DNA from: Powellomyces hirtus
Taxonomy: Eukaryota; Chytridiomycota; Chytridiomycetes; Spizellomycetales; Powellomycetaceae
Reading direction: 5' to 3'
Assembly (NCBI GenBank): GCA_025526995.1
Contig: JAHLKG010000037.1
Coordinates: 1 to 64,000 of the forward strand
DNA length: 64,000 nt
Under the pieces are notes generated by a model. It had not been told where the DNA came from and ran no database searches. It saw only the letters and a list, made by a program, of their open reading frames with translations. Position numbers and translations under genes: made by a program. How positions within the stretch are numbered: position 1 is the stretch's first letter; every line of letters starts with the position of its first letter. Shown here in pieces: positions 23,501 through 33,395 of this stretch.

Positions 23501-26071
23501 CGACAACGCAACACAAGCTGCCCTTCTTCACGCTCACATTGATGTTCTTCAGAGTGTCTTTGGCGTCTTCGCCCTTTGTCCACGCGAACGCGCCGTTCGT
23601 GACCTGGACTGCCAAGTCGTTCGTGTTGGTGCCGTCGCGGATCACATAGTCCTCACCATTGCCGCAGTTTAGGAACTCGACCATACGTTGCAACGAAGCA
23701 ACCGAGTCGACAATGGTTGGGTACGACATGGACAGCTCCAATAGCGGTGCTTTAAGCAGATTGAACAGCGCGAGGGATACGAACACGCGGGCTGCGTCGA
23801 GAGGTTGGTCGGCGGGCGCCGTCTTGACGTAAATTCCAAGGACGATGGCGAAAAGTGCAACTGGGATGAGGTTTCCCATAAGAACACCCAGCATCTCACC
23901 GATGCGGCGTTTTTGGAGATGACCAAGCTCCGCTTTGCGGATGCTGCGTAACTGAAACAGAACTCCGGATGAGTAGAAACAAAAGCATGCTATACGGAAA
24001 CGAGGCGGTACCTTTTCGATAAAGTAGCGTTCCCATGCGTACATCTTGACGACCTTCATGGCCCGGATGATCTCGGTCTGCGGATAAATGTGCTTGAGTA
24101 TGTAGCATTGCCCTCGCAATCGCGTACAGACTGGAAGACGATCGAGAAACATACCATAAGCGACATACGCTCATCCATCTTTTCATAACGTCTCCCCGTC
24201 CATTTGCCAATGTAAGTTCCATTCATGTCTTGAAGTGGTCCTAGTGCAAGCAGCCCAACCACGACAGCAATTGTTGCGTATGAAAGCTGCTTCCACATCA
24301 GATATACAGCCATTCCGAGCTGGATGACGATGGAAATCAGCATAGGTAAGTTGGCACCCAAAAAGCCGATCTACCTTACAGAGCCGTTTGAGTAACGAGG
24401 ACAAGAATTATGCCATGTGTAATCCCTCCATACCTCCATACAGTCATTATCGACCAAATTTGTCACATTGCCTGCATCAAACTCGACACGTTCTGCAGGA
24501 GCGAGCTTGCAGGCCTTGCGGAACACGACGGCCGCAAATGCCGTCTTCCAGCGGTAATACAACATGAATGACAACTGGTTACCCCACACCAGAGTGAATC
24601 CGGCAAGCAAGCCCGATATCAGGAAGCCAAGCGCGATGAGAATACCCGTGGACATGGGCTCGGGAGTGTCAGTGGATTTTGATGAGATGAACGCCAAGAG
24701 GGCTTCGAGTAGACTCGGTTGCAGAATGATGACGATAGCAGAGATTGTGTGGAGAAGCTGTCAGGAAAGATAACGAATGGTTTGGTTAACCTCTGGTCGT
24801 TGAGTCAATGGGCCTGCTGGTGATGGGAACAACATACCAATGCCGCAGCGAACATGCCAGGCTCTGCTTTTCTCATCGCGATGAAGATGCGCCAAGGCCT
24901 AGATGAGAAAACATGATGTCAATTCCAAGTGACGAAGCAATTAGTGCAGCACATGGCCGAGAGACTTGCGTGAAGAAACAGTTCAATTTTCGAAGTTGTG
25001 CGTCCAACGACTTGTGAACAACGATGCTGGCTTCAGCCGACGGGATAGGATATATGTCATTCTCCTGCAAGGTTCGTTTCTGCGCAGCCATCATCTTGGG
25101 CCAGATATGGCCGAAAGAGACACGGCTCAAGACTCCGGCCGTGTCTAGGGGCGACTTGAGCAAGAAACGGATGAGATTAGGCCTGCACATCCGGCAGAGA
25201 CGATGCGTTGAGACTTACGAGAGCGTTCCCAGAAACAGAGTAAACTGGGAGTAGCTCCTCAAGTATCAGGAATGCCGAAGCCGAAGCGAGCAACCCAATG
25301 TTGCTCAGGAACGCTTGCTTGATGCCTGTGTCGCTCAAATCAAGAGAGCGAATCTTGATCATCGAGAAGACTGTGACGGTTCCCCAGTAGATGTAGGCAA
25401 CAAAAGGGCCACGAATGCCCAGAAAGTGAGCTTGGGCATGGCATAATGCCACGACAACCTGCGAATATGAGAAGAGTGAGCATATCCACCCATCTTATGC
25501 GCGATGAGCTGATCACCATACCGCCGATATGATCAGCAAGAACCTGTAATAGACCACAAGTCCAGTTACGCCGTTGTTGGGGCTCATCACGCAGAGAATA
25601 GCAAATGCCACGTGGGCCGTGAAAGCAATCTGTTTGCATCACCACTAATGTGAGCTGGATGCATGCATGTGTACGCGTAGCTTAACTCACCGCCTTGATA
25701 ATACACGCCCATGTTGGGGACCGGACTGCATTCTCAGTCGAGCAAAGTGCTCTGGTGCGACTGCTCCAAAAGGTGCTAAAAGCGCACAAAACAAAGATAG
25801 CATAAAGTACAGAGCTTAGCGTGTCTTGAAAGCAGACGGTTAGATCTGCGATGCGCAAATCAGTGACGGGCCCCTTGGCAGTGAAGAGATTAGAACTCTC
25901 AGAGATCAAAGCAGAGTCACCCGTAGGAGAACATACCCAGCCATCAGAATTTGGGCAGATCCTGTGCGGAGTTCCGATGGATACCGTCGAAAGCCAGATC
26001 TGTTGCCGTAATCCAGTGTTGCAGTTAGACCCACAGCCAAGGTCAAGCCCAGGTGAGCCAAAGAATGTCAT
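20581..26071 (-). CDS. ABCC/MRP-type full-length ABC transporter
   Basis: ATP-driven exporter of the ABCC family, in fungi typically moving glutathione conjugates or organic anions across vacuolar or plasma membrane. Fifteen exons in phase (26071-25691, 25629-25522, 25458-25219, 25154-24970, 24898-24838, 24757-24434, 24370-24155, 24077-24012, 23951-23141, 23071-22287, 22216-22120, 22057-21806, 21730-21359, 21290-20958, 20882-20581) give 1510 aa, the usual MRP length. Order is TMD0-like N-terminal helices, TMD1, NBD1, TMD2, NBD2. NBD1 has GQVGSGKSS, LSGGQRQR and ILLLDD, with Asp for the catalytic Glu as is normal in ABCC. NBD2 has GRTGAGKSS, ILILDEAT and the AHR switch, but its signature reads FSSGLQQ, unlike the usual LSVGQRQ. 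Intron 4 (24899-24969) is GC-AG; introns 3 and 9 end in AAG. Substrate cannot be inferred. Confidence 0.94.
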
Positions 26072-26980
26072 GATCAATCTTTTCTATTCTATTCTCTATT
26101 GCACATTTGACTAACGGACACCACGCCGCGGGACTCTAACGCTGAGACGCTGCTGTTCATTAACGGCCCGTCAGTTGTGGAGGTATTCTTTGTGATAACC
26201 ACTGCGCCACCCGCTGCTTGAAACGCGTCGCGCTTTTCTTCACACTTCAGCTGCGCCACGAGCTCCTCCGCTCCGCTCTTGCCACTACTATAAACTGATG
26301 CCAATGCAAAGCCAGCGTTTTTCGAGAGGCACGTTGTGGTTAGATCGACATTCATCGCGATTTTATTGCTACTCGACCTGAGGATTCGACGTCCGCTTGC
26401 AAGCATCGTGTGTCTTTTTGAACAGTCTTGGCATCTAGAATCTACGACTGGGTAAGAGGGATGGCCGCATCCTTTGAAGCTCAGTTTCACAGTCCAGCCC
26501 TTCCTAAACATTACATTATCATCACTCCAACAAAATAGTCCGTTTGCTGATCTCAGTCTTTTCTTACCGCCAAACTAATCTCTTCTCCGTGCAGAACACG
26601 AAACACATGGCATACGCTCCAATCAAATGATATCTGAGATGCCTGATGCAGAATACTTCTAAAGATTTACCAAATCACAAAATATCATTGACGGCGTACA
26701 AGCAATTAAATCTGGCGCATCACTAGACTGATCAGCTTGCCCCGGTATTTTGGGCAAAAATTAGCCAAATCATAATGGAACAGCTTGGGCATATCCAATT
26801 CCAAGCAGCATGGCAAAAGCTGCCGAACATTATGCCATTTTCCGAGCCGCTGTTTCGTTGAGGACTCTGAAGCTTAGAGAATTCCAATTCGATCTATAGA
26901 TTTAGCAGGAAAAGAAAATACGAAGCGGTCCGACATTACGAGGGAGCTTAGCTGAGCTGATGTACGTGACAAGTTTTCTG
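26072..26980. other. Upstream flank of the ABCC gene; no supported gene
   Basis: A 140-codon minus-strand frame (26089-26511) is the only long one and has no recognisable feature. The remainder is AT-leaning and empty. The ABCC promoter should be here; no TATA box is convincing. Confidence 0.45.
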
Positions 26981-27100
26981 TTTTGGGTAGACGTAGTAAG
27001 ATGGTCAATCAAGGCGTTTTATTCGTAGTGGCAATCTGTCTCGCATGTAGCGCTCTTGATTGGGGTGTTATTCTGTCTTTTCTCGCTGTCTGCGTCGGAA

Positions 27101-27253
27101 CTGACTCTGGATGCCTCCAGTCCTCCCAGCCTGCGTTACAATATCAAGGTCGAAAACATCACCACCACGGGCTGCGACTTTGTTCTCAACGCCTGGGGCG
27201 ACAATGTACTTTTTTGGACGGCCACTACTCAGTATTCACTGCTCGGTGGCTGA
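27101..27253 (+). pseudogene. H-type lectin domain fragment
   Basis: One frame encodes about 50 residues that match the core of the H-type (discoidin/Helix agglutinin) lectin domain: a LDAS...LRYNIKV strand, the ITTTG turn and a following strand FVLNAWGDNVLF, where family members usually have the pattern of hydrophobic residues, W, G/S, D, T and a final hydrophobic pair. The frame runs into a stop right after this. Stops lie upstream in the same frame, and a hydrophobic leader-like stretch (VLFVVAICLACSA, around 27015) is in another frame. It is therefore a fragment or an exon of a broken gene for a secreted sugar-binding protein. Confidence 0.5.
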
Positions 27254-27263
27254 ACCCGCGTGC

Positions 27264-27460
27264 GGTAATTAAATGCCTGTATTAACATGTGTTCCTAACC
27301 TACTCAACAACTGCATCATGATGCTCTCGGTGCGGGTGACCGCCTCCTCCACCCTTCCCTTCGGTAATCAAATGCCTTTATTAACATGTGGTTCTAACTT
27401 ACTCAACAAATACATCATCATGCTCTCGGTGCGGATGACCGCTTCCTCAACCCTTCTCTT
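27264..27460 (+). repeat. Tandem direct repeat, two ~99-bp units
   Basis: The unit starting ggtaattaaatgcct at 27264 is repeated from 27363 (ggtaatcaaatgcct) with about one change per ten bases, including the shared block catgctctcggtgcgg (one C/G difference before it). It lies between the lectin fragment and the helicase remnant. Confidence 0.85.
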
Positions 27461-27475
27461 CTTGTTCGACCGCCC

Positions 27476-30114
27476 CTATCCATCAATCTCCAGAAAGCGC
27501 TTGCGGTTTGCCTCGACCACCAGGTTCCCTACAATATCCGCGTCTTCCCGAATCCCAGCGTGCGGAGTTCCGGTGTCTTCCTCCTCCACCATAGTTCCGT
27601 CAATCATTCTGTAGGTGGGTGGGGCCTGTTCTTCGTTTCCGAAGATCACCGTGAACTCCTTCTGGGTAGTAGGTTCCTTACGTTTGACGTTTGATTTACC
27701 TTCAGGACTCACGGTCTTGATGCGGGTGGTGTCGAGGAGGCTGGTATCGAGTTTGGCGAAGTCTTTCATCATGTCGAATTCCTTCGCAACAATGTTATCA
27801 GCGATGTTCGCATCCCTCAGAGACCACTGGCTTTCGCAGGTCTTGTTGACATGGTACGCTCTGAACCAGGTGTTGGGCAAGGACGCAGATTCGTGCGAGA
27901 GGTTGAAGAAGGTACCCGACTATCGTACCAGAGGGACCTACCGCCCCCCCCCCCCCCCCATCAGCTGATAGACGATGGAGAGACTGCGTCGTGCCAGAAA
28001 TGTCACCACCTTCACGGGAATGTCCGCCCCTTCACCAAGCATTTGACACTGCACAATGTACTGCACCTCGCCGTCGTTGATCATCTTGTTAACGTACTCC
28101 GTCTTCGACGAGATGTCGTGACTCGACAGCAATACCGCCACCATGATTCCGTTGGTTGGCTTTTCCGGTCCTCGACGCGCTTCATGGTTTCCTGGGCATG
28201 CTTGTATCGTCTCCCCAATCAGGTATCTTTGCACAAGATCACTTTTTTCCAGCTCCATCCAGATGGCACGTTTCGCTCCCATAGTCAAGCCTTCGCCGCT
28301 TTTCGTTTTCGCCATCTCCGTCTTCGTCTTCGTCGCCGTCTTCATCTTCCTCGTCGTCTTCATCTCTACTCCACTACCGCGAGTCACAGCCGAGCCGGTT
28401 TCGAACACTACGTCACCCATGTCAAGGTTGCGTTTCTCCACACCCATTACCCCGAAGGAATATTGAGTGATAAGGTAGTTGGCGGTGAGACACGTTTCGC
28501 GGGGGCATGGTGTATGACGGGAAGCATCTGATGTATTTCCTGTCCAATCGAGACATCCACGCACTGAAGGCGACCACGTGGAGGTTGGGGTTGTGGGCGT
28601 ACAGAATCCGATTGATTGCCAAGTACCTAGAGGCGGCGTCCGTGATGGCCCTCATCAACGATAATTTGTTCGACGCCTCCGACGTCGCGTCAGGCTCAAT
28701 GATGTGATTAAGGTTGTTGGACTTCTCCACCAACGAGTGATGGTGATGACGATGCTCGTTCTTTTCAGCTGCGCAGAGTCATCGAAAGGTCGAATGACCG
28801 GCACCTTCTTTCCTGGGAGACCATGGACGTCCATACCGTTCGCACTTCGTCGCCGGTTGCATCGGGCTTATGGAAGACAATGTATTCGTAGGGCAGTCCG
28901 GCCGCCTCGCGAAAAGGAACAAAAGTTCGCGGCATGTCTTCCTGGACTTTCCATCATGAGGGTGTGTAGACACCGCGGGGCATGTTCCAAGCACCTTGAG
29001 CAGACTTTGCTTCATTGCCATGTTCATCAGGACATAGCGGGGCACATCGTGCCAGTCCTTGCGGCCTTCTCATTTGAGTCATCTTTGTCGCCCCACTCAA
29101 GACCCTGGGACCGCCTTCACGGTGATCCATTCATCGGGCAGCGGGAACCGCGCAATCTCTGCGTTCTCGGTCGTCGCGGGCTGTTTGTGCCGCCGATCTA
29201 GGTACCTGAGTTGCTGGCATGTCATGGCGATGGCGTCGAGGGTGCGGTGTGATGGCAGCGAGAGTACGGTGAGGAGTGTGGGAGCTCGCTGCAAGCACCG
29301 AATCTCCAAAGTAAACTTCGGTAATGTATGGACGCATATTCGGAGTGACAGGCCAACCGACCTACCTCCCCACAAGACAGGGTGAGCGACAGACTAGGCT
29401 TGAGGGAGAAGGAGATGAGGAAAAATGCACCTCAAAGGGACGACGACCACAGATTGATGTATCGCGGCTGTGACGGTAATGACACGGCTTTTACCTGCAT
29501 CAGCCGGCGCCCCCACGAATGCGAGCATCTTTCCTCGGGGAAGAACACCGGCGGGATCGTCGGGCCGCACCGTGGTGTTGTTGGTGATGGCGTTCAAGAT
29601 TTTTGGAAGGCCGTTCTCCACGCTGATAATTGCACTTCCCTGCACATTCTTCTGAGCAGCATGATACAACACAATACCCTGCATTGCAGTTCACTGCCAC
29701 TCACGGAGGAGTTGTTGTCCCGGGTCGCAGCAGCTGATGATATTTTTAGAAGGAGATTGTCGGGCAGGGTGTTTCGCATATAGCCTTCGTCCGTGGGCGT
29801 GAATTCATATTTTTCTCTGGTACGGCAGTTTCTGAGGTAGTGGTCGTTGCGCAACGCCGGTGCCAGAACACTGGAGATTGCGATACCGAGTCGTAGAGGA
29901 GGATGGTGTCCGTTTCGGGGTAGAGTGCTTTCAGGGCATTGACAGTTTTGTCGCTGTCTGTAGGAACATTGGACGGCATGGTGGTGGGATGCGTCGGAGG
30001 GCATGTACCAATAAAGTTCCTTTTATAACACTGAAGTTCTTGCGAAAGAACGCGCAACCTGGGGGCTTGACTCCGAGTCGCAACTGAGATCATAATGGTA
30101 GGCTGGGGTTTCAC
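27476..30114 (-). pseudogene. Frame-broken superfamily 2 helicase
   Basis: Read on the minus strand, helicase motifs appear in the right order but in different frames. An N-terminal frame starts near 29980. A Walker A-like GAPADAGKSRV lies at 29513-29481. The DEAH-type box reads VDEGHH at about 28659-28642. The next block, LHVVAFSAWMSRLDRKY, resembles motif III plus the following Arg-Asp of DEGHH helicases but is in another frame. Motif V (MLGEGADIP, around 28036-28016) and the start of motif VI (YQLMG, near 27975) follow, again shifted, and then a poly(G) run of 16 bases (27944-27959). The closest general match is the helicase type with IVVDEAHH and EGxDIP motifs; I cannot name the orthologue. 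The many frame changes over short distances fit decay better than introns, although some introns may exist. Exact ends are uncertain. Confidence 0.6.
27944..27959 (+). repeat. Poly(C) tract, 16 bases
   Basis: An uninterrupted C run that falls inside helicase motif VI on the opposite strand (where it reads as poly(G)); slippage here could explain one frame break of that gene. Confidence 0.95.
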
Positions 30115-30291
30115 CTTTTTATTTTCTCACATGCCCTGACGTGCGAAGGTTTCACACTGACCAGACAGCGCGAACGGGGACGCCACACCCAGCCACACCC
30201 AGCCACATAAAAACTGTTAAAAGCGCGTTGTTATCACGACGGTCAAATACTGGTAAAGGGCGCCCCGGCGAGACACGCTGGAAAATCCCCG

Positions 30292-30355
30292 GTTGAAGAG
30301 CTATTTGACACCACCCAAGGAAGGTTGAAGACCTTTTTGACACCACCCAAGGAAG
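30292..30355. repeat. Tandem repeat, two 32-bp units
   Basis: Units 30292-30323 and 30324-30355 start gttgaaga and share ttgacaccacccaaggaag. They lie between the helicase remnant and the Cys-rich repeat gene. Confidence 0.9.
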
Positions 30356-30487
30356 GATTGTCGATATAAAGAAGTTTCAGTAGTAGTGTATTCTTGAATA
30401 AAGGTTCTACATTACATTTGAATTTTGGCATACTAGGATAACTACATAAGGGGGTACTTCTTTTTTCAACACCAATGACCACATAAC

Positions 30488-32110
30488 TTGATTGCAGCAT
30501 GCTGTCCCTCGGGTACGTACTTCGAAAATGACTATTCTACTTTGTTCGCGAGTCGTTTACGACGCGTCACCTTAAGGTCCCAGACTGTCTTGGAGGAAAT
30601 CGGTCTCCCTGCCCTGGGTGATCGGGAGTTTCCAGACGAACAAACGTGGAACAAACTGTCTGCCGTCTCCGTGGAACGCAATGCCAGCTTCTCTTCCACG
30701 GAGACATCCTTCCCATTCTCTCCCGAGTACGTCCAGTTGTTCGACGTCCAACGCATTCTGGTAAAAGAAGCAGTGCATTTGTGCCTCCACCTCGAAAGCG
30801 TGCACGAAATCGCTTCGGTAGCACAAGAACAGTACGTGAAGTTTGTTTCTGCTGTGCAAAAACACTTCCAGGCGCTTCCCGGCGACCCCGAAACGGCAAT
30901 GCACTTTATGGAGTTGACGTTGCTTCGTTATCACAGTCGCCTCGGGAAGTGGCTTTTCTTTCAGACGGGAAATCGTGCCCTGGCCCTCGCCCTCGGACTT
31001 CTCGAATCAATGGAGGTGACGAGCGACTGCGAACACGGTGGACCACGCCGTTACTGCAAAGAATGCGAGGGTACTTCCCTCTGCGCCCACGGACGCCCCG
31101 CGGCATGCAGGGACTGTGGGGGGCAGGCATTCTGCAAACACGGCTGGTGGCGGTTCTGCAAGATCTGCAAGGGTCCCGGCATTTGTGAACACAACCGTCA
31201 ACGTCACCGGTGCGTGGAATGCGGTGGTGCGCCCATATGCAAATACGGCCTTAAGGAATACAATTGCAAGGTCTGCTGAGGTAAAGGGGTTTGCACTCAC
31301 CAAAAATTACGAATGCAACGCGTGGAGTGTGACGGTTCGTCGATATGCGCCCACAAGCGGCAGTATCATACGTGCGAGTTCTGCAAAGGTTGTCCCCACG
31401 GAAGGAACCCCCATGCTTGCAAGGACTGTGGGGGCGTCAGGTACACTCGTGCGCGCGAAGCCGCTATATTCTCATCATTTTCACGTGTTGGTAACAAATC
31501 CCTCATCAGGTTCTGCGGACCCCATGGACGCGTACTGTCGTCCTGTGTGGATTGCCATGGAGCGATTATCTGCGCACACAATGTAAGGCGATACACATGC
31601 AAAGAATTCCATGGTAGCGGTGTCTGCGACCACGGAATGCGATGCGAACTCTGCAAGGACTGTAATGGCCATCTGTCAACACAACATTCAAAAGTGGTCA
31701 TGCGGCGAGCGGAGCGAGGGAGACAGAGGGCTTTCGAGTGGGGCGAGGGCCTCCCGAAACTCCTCTGCAAGTGCGGTAAACACGCACAACACTGCAAGAA
31801 ATGTGGGGGAAAGTCGATCTGCGCCCACAACATCCGACGAACCATGTGCAGCATGTGCGGTGGTTCAGGTCTCTGCCCCCATCATCGGGAAAAGGGGAGG
31901 TGTTCCATTTGCGAGGGGAAGAACTTTTGCGGACATGGTAGTCTGGAGTGGCAATGCAGAGCGTGCGGAACTGGTGCTGCATTTTGTGTTCATGGAGGGT
32001 GGGCCTATTGGTGCAAACAGTGTCCGGGGAAAGGGTTATGCAAACACTTGAAGCGCAAGACTACGTGTAAAGAATGTAAGAAAGCTGCAGAAAGAAATGC
32101 AGCCATGTAA
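30488..32110 (+). pseudogene. Cysteine/histidine-rich repeat protein, one in-frame stop
   Basis: One continuous frame of 541 codons broken only by TGA at 31277-31279. The first 180 codons are non-repetitive and helical-looking. From about 31020 onward the sequence is an array of some 17 short units with the pattern C-x-H-x6-C-x2-C-x-G-x3, for example CEHNRQRHRCVECGGAPI, a spacing that suggests one zinc ion per unit. The stop falls inside a unit at the conserved CxxC-G step (reads KVC-stop-GKGVC), so a single base change explains it. A few units in the middle are degenerate, and near 31690-31750 a spacer replaces one. No in-frame ATG precedes about codon 139, so the true start or a first exon is unknown. 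Similar arrays are, to my memory, common in algae, oomycetes, amoebae and giant viruses, with no established function. Confidence 0.65.
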
Positions 32111-32700
32111 TATATTTTATGGGGTCATTACGAGAAACTTTTTGACTATGTGATAACAAAAGAGAGTGACATGCGACGCTGGGACTAGACTGTGCGTATT
32201 GGCCATATGTGGCTGTTTGGCGGTTAAACTTCTCAAGCAAAGACAAAGAAAAGCGCTAGAGTGAGGACGGAGAAAATGGGTCATGAAACTGCAATATGGA
32301 TTGTCACAAACTTCTCGGAAGCATTTTCTTCTGCATATCAGCGTCAACTGACTCGTGGGCTCGGCACAGCTTTCCGTTGTAATTCATGAGTATCTGTCAT
32401 GACGAGACCTGATGCTTTTCATTGCTGCCGGTACAAAAAAAGTACCAGTGTTGCTGCAAAGTTGATAAACTCTTCATCAATAAGAAACAAAGCGAACGTG
32501 GCTAGACTCTGTATCATGAATTGACATAAAACACGGGCAAATGACTTCAACAGCAGACTCGTCTAATGGTTTTCATGTTCTGTCGGTTGCAGTAGATGAC
32601 AGTCCTCATTTTGACTCTCAAACCGTTGATCGAAAGACTTCCACAATCATCCCAGTTACTCTGAGCACAATATAAACTCTCCACTGTGACCTCCCTCTTT
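32111..32700. other. Intergenic between Cys-rich repeat gene and secreted protein
   Basis: No supported gene; short frames only. It contains the 3' flanks of both neighbours, which are convergent. Confidence 0.5.
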
Positions 32701-33021
32701 TCACGCACTCGGCCAATCGACACTCCGGACGAACTCTGTCGCATTTTCGAGCGGCTGGCATGTGTAGGGTTGCCGAAATCTCGGGTTCTTTTTCAAGCAG
32801 ATGGTATCGCCGCGGCAGTGGTCGTTTGAAGTGCATTGAGCGCCGAGGAATCCGTTGACGCATCTCTTGGTGATTCCTGCGAAATTGATGTTGATGCAGG
32901 CAAACCAGCAGTCGGCGCTTGAGGTGCAAGGTTGGTTGGTGTCGTCTGGGGTCGCGATGAATGTTGGTGATGCCAAAATGGAAGAAGCGGCCAGCAACAG
33001 GGCCATTGTGATGAACTTCAT
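32701..33021 (-). CDS. Small secreted cysteine-rich protein
   Basis: A single-exon, 106-aa protein starting with a clear signal peptide (MKFITMALLLAASSILAS, cleavage probably after Ala/Ser about residue 17-18). The mature part of about 88 residues has eight cysteines in the order C-x5-C-x3-C, then CVNG, QC, HC, ICL and TCQP, which suggests four disulfides. No transmembrane segment or GPI signal. The family is not recognised; the pattern is reminiscent of small disulfide-rich secreted proteins of fungi. The start is the only ATG preceding the signal peptide. Confidence 0.72.
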   Translation of the reverse strand: MKFITMALLLAASSILASPTFIATPDDTNQPCTSSADCWFACININFAGITKRCVNGFLGAQCTSNDHCRGDTICLKKNPRFRQPYTCQPLENATEFVRSVDWPSA

Positions 33022-33395
33022 ACTCGAGTGCTAGTAGGCAACCTCAAAATGCTAATAAATATGCTGTTTGCCTCATAGAATGTGCCACAACGTAATGTGT
33101 TTAGAGTTGGAGTAAGGCCAAGTTTGACTTCACCCATTCCGCGAGACGCGTGTCTTACGTAATAAATAAACGGAACGTGGTACCCATAAAGAGGTCGCAA
33201 CTTAGTGCTTCTTTACAGGTCAAGTATACAGCACAGTGTTTCCCGCATAAGTCCAAACCAAAACGTGTCCGTTTGATAAAAGGTCATGTATGTACATAAC
33301 TAGATGAAGAAGGTGGGGGGGGGGGCTGTCCGGAGTGTCTAGGAGGGATGTTGGGGATAGTACTCGCCCAATTGACCGTGTCGCCGTTCCATCGT
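33022..33395. other. Intergenic, SMC2 3' flank
   Basis: Holds the upstream region of the secreted-protein gene and the 3' end of SMC2. A run of 11 G lies at 33315-33325. No additional gene is seen. Confidence 0.5.

Noticed and set aside
26089..26511. 140-codon minus-strand frame upstream of the ABCC gene
   Set aside because: Composition is partly natural, but there is no recognisable domain, signal peptide or conserved motif, and it lies where the ABCC promoter should be.
31277..31279. TGA recoding as an explanation for the in-frame opal codons here and in the copia pol
   Set aside because: SWR1, SMC2 and others end in TGA as a normal terminator, so a reassigned codon is unlikely.
31477..31515. 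Possible CRISPR-like or tandem DNA array in the Cys-rich region
   Set aside because: The periodicity is at the protein level; DNA units are diverged and without spacers.
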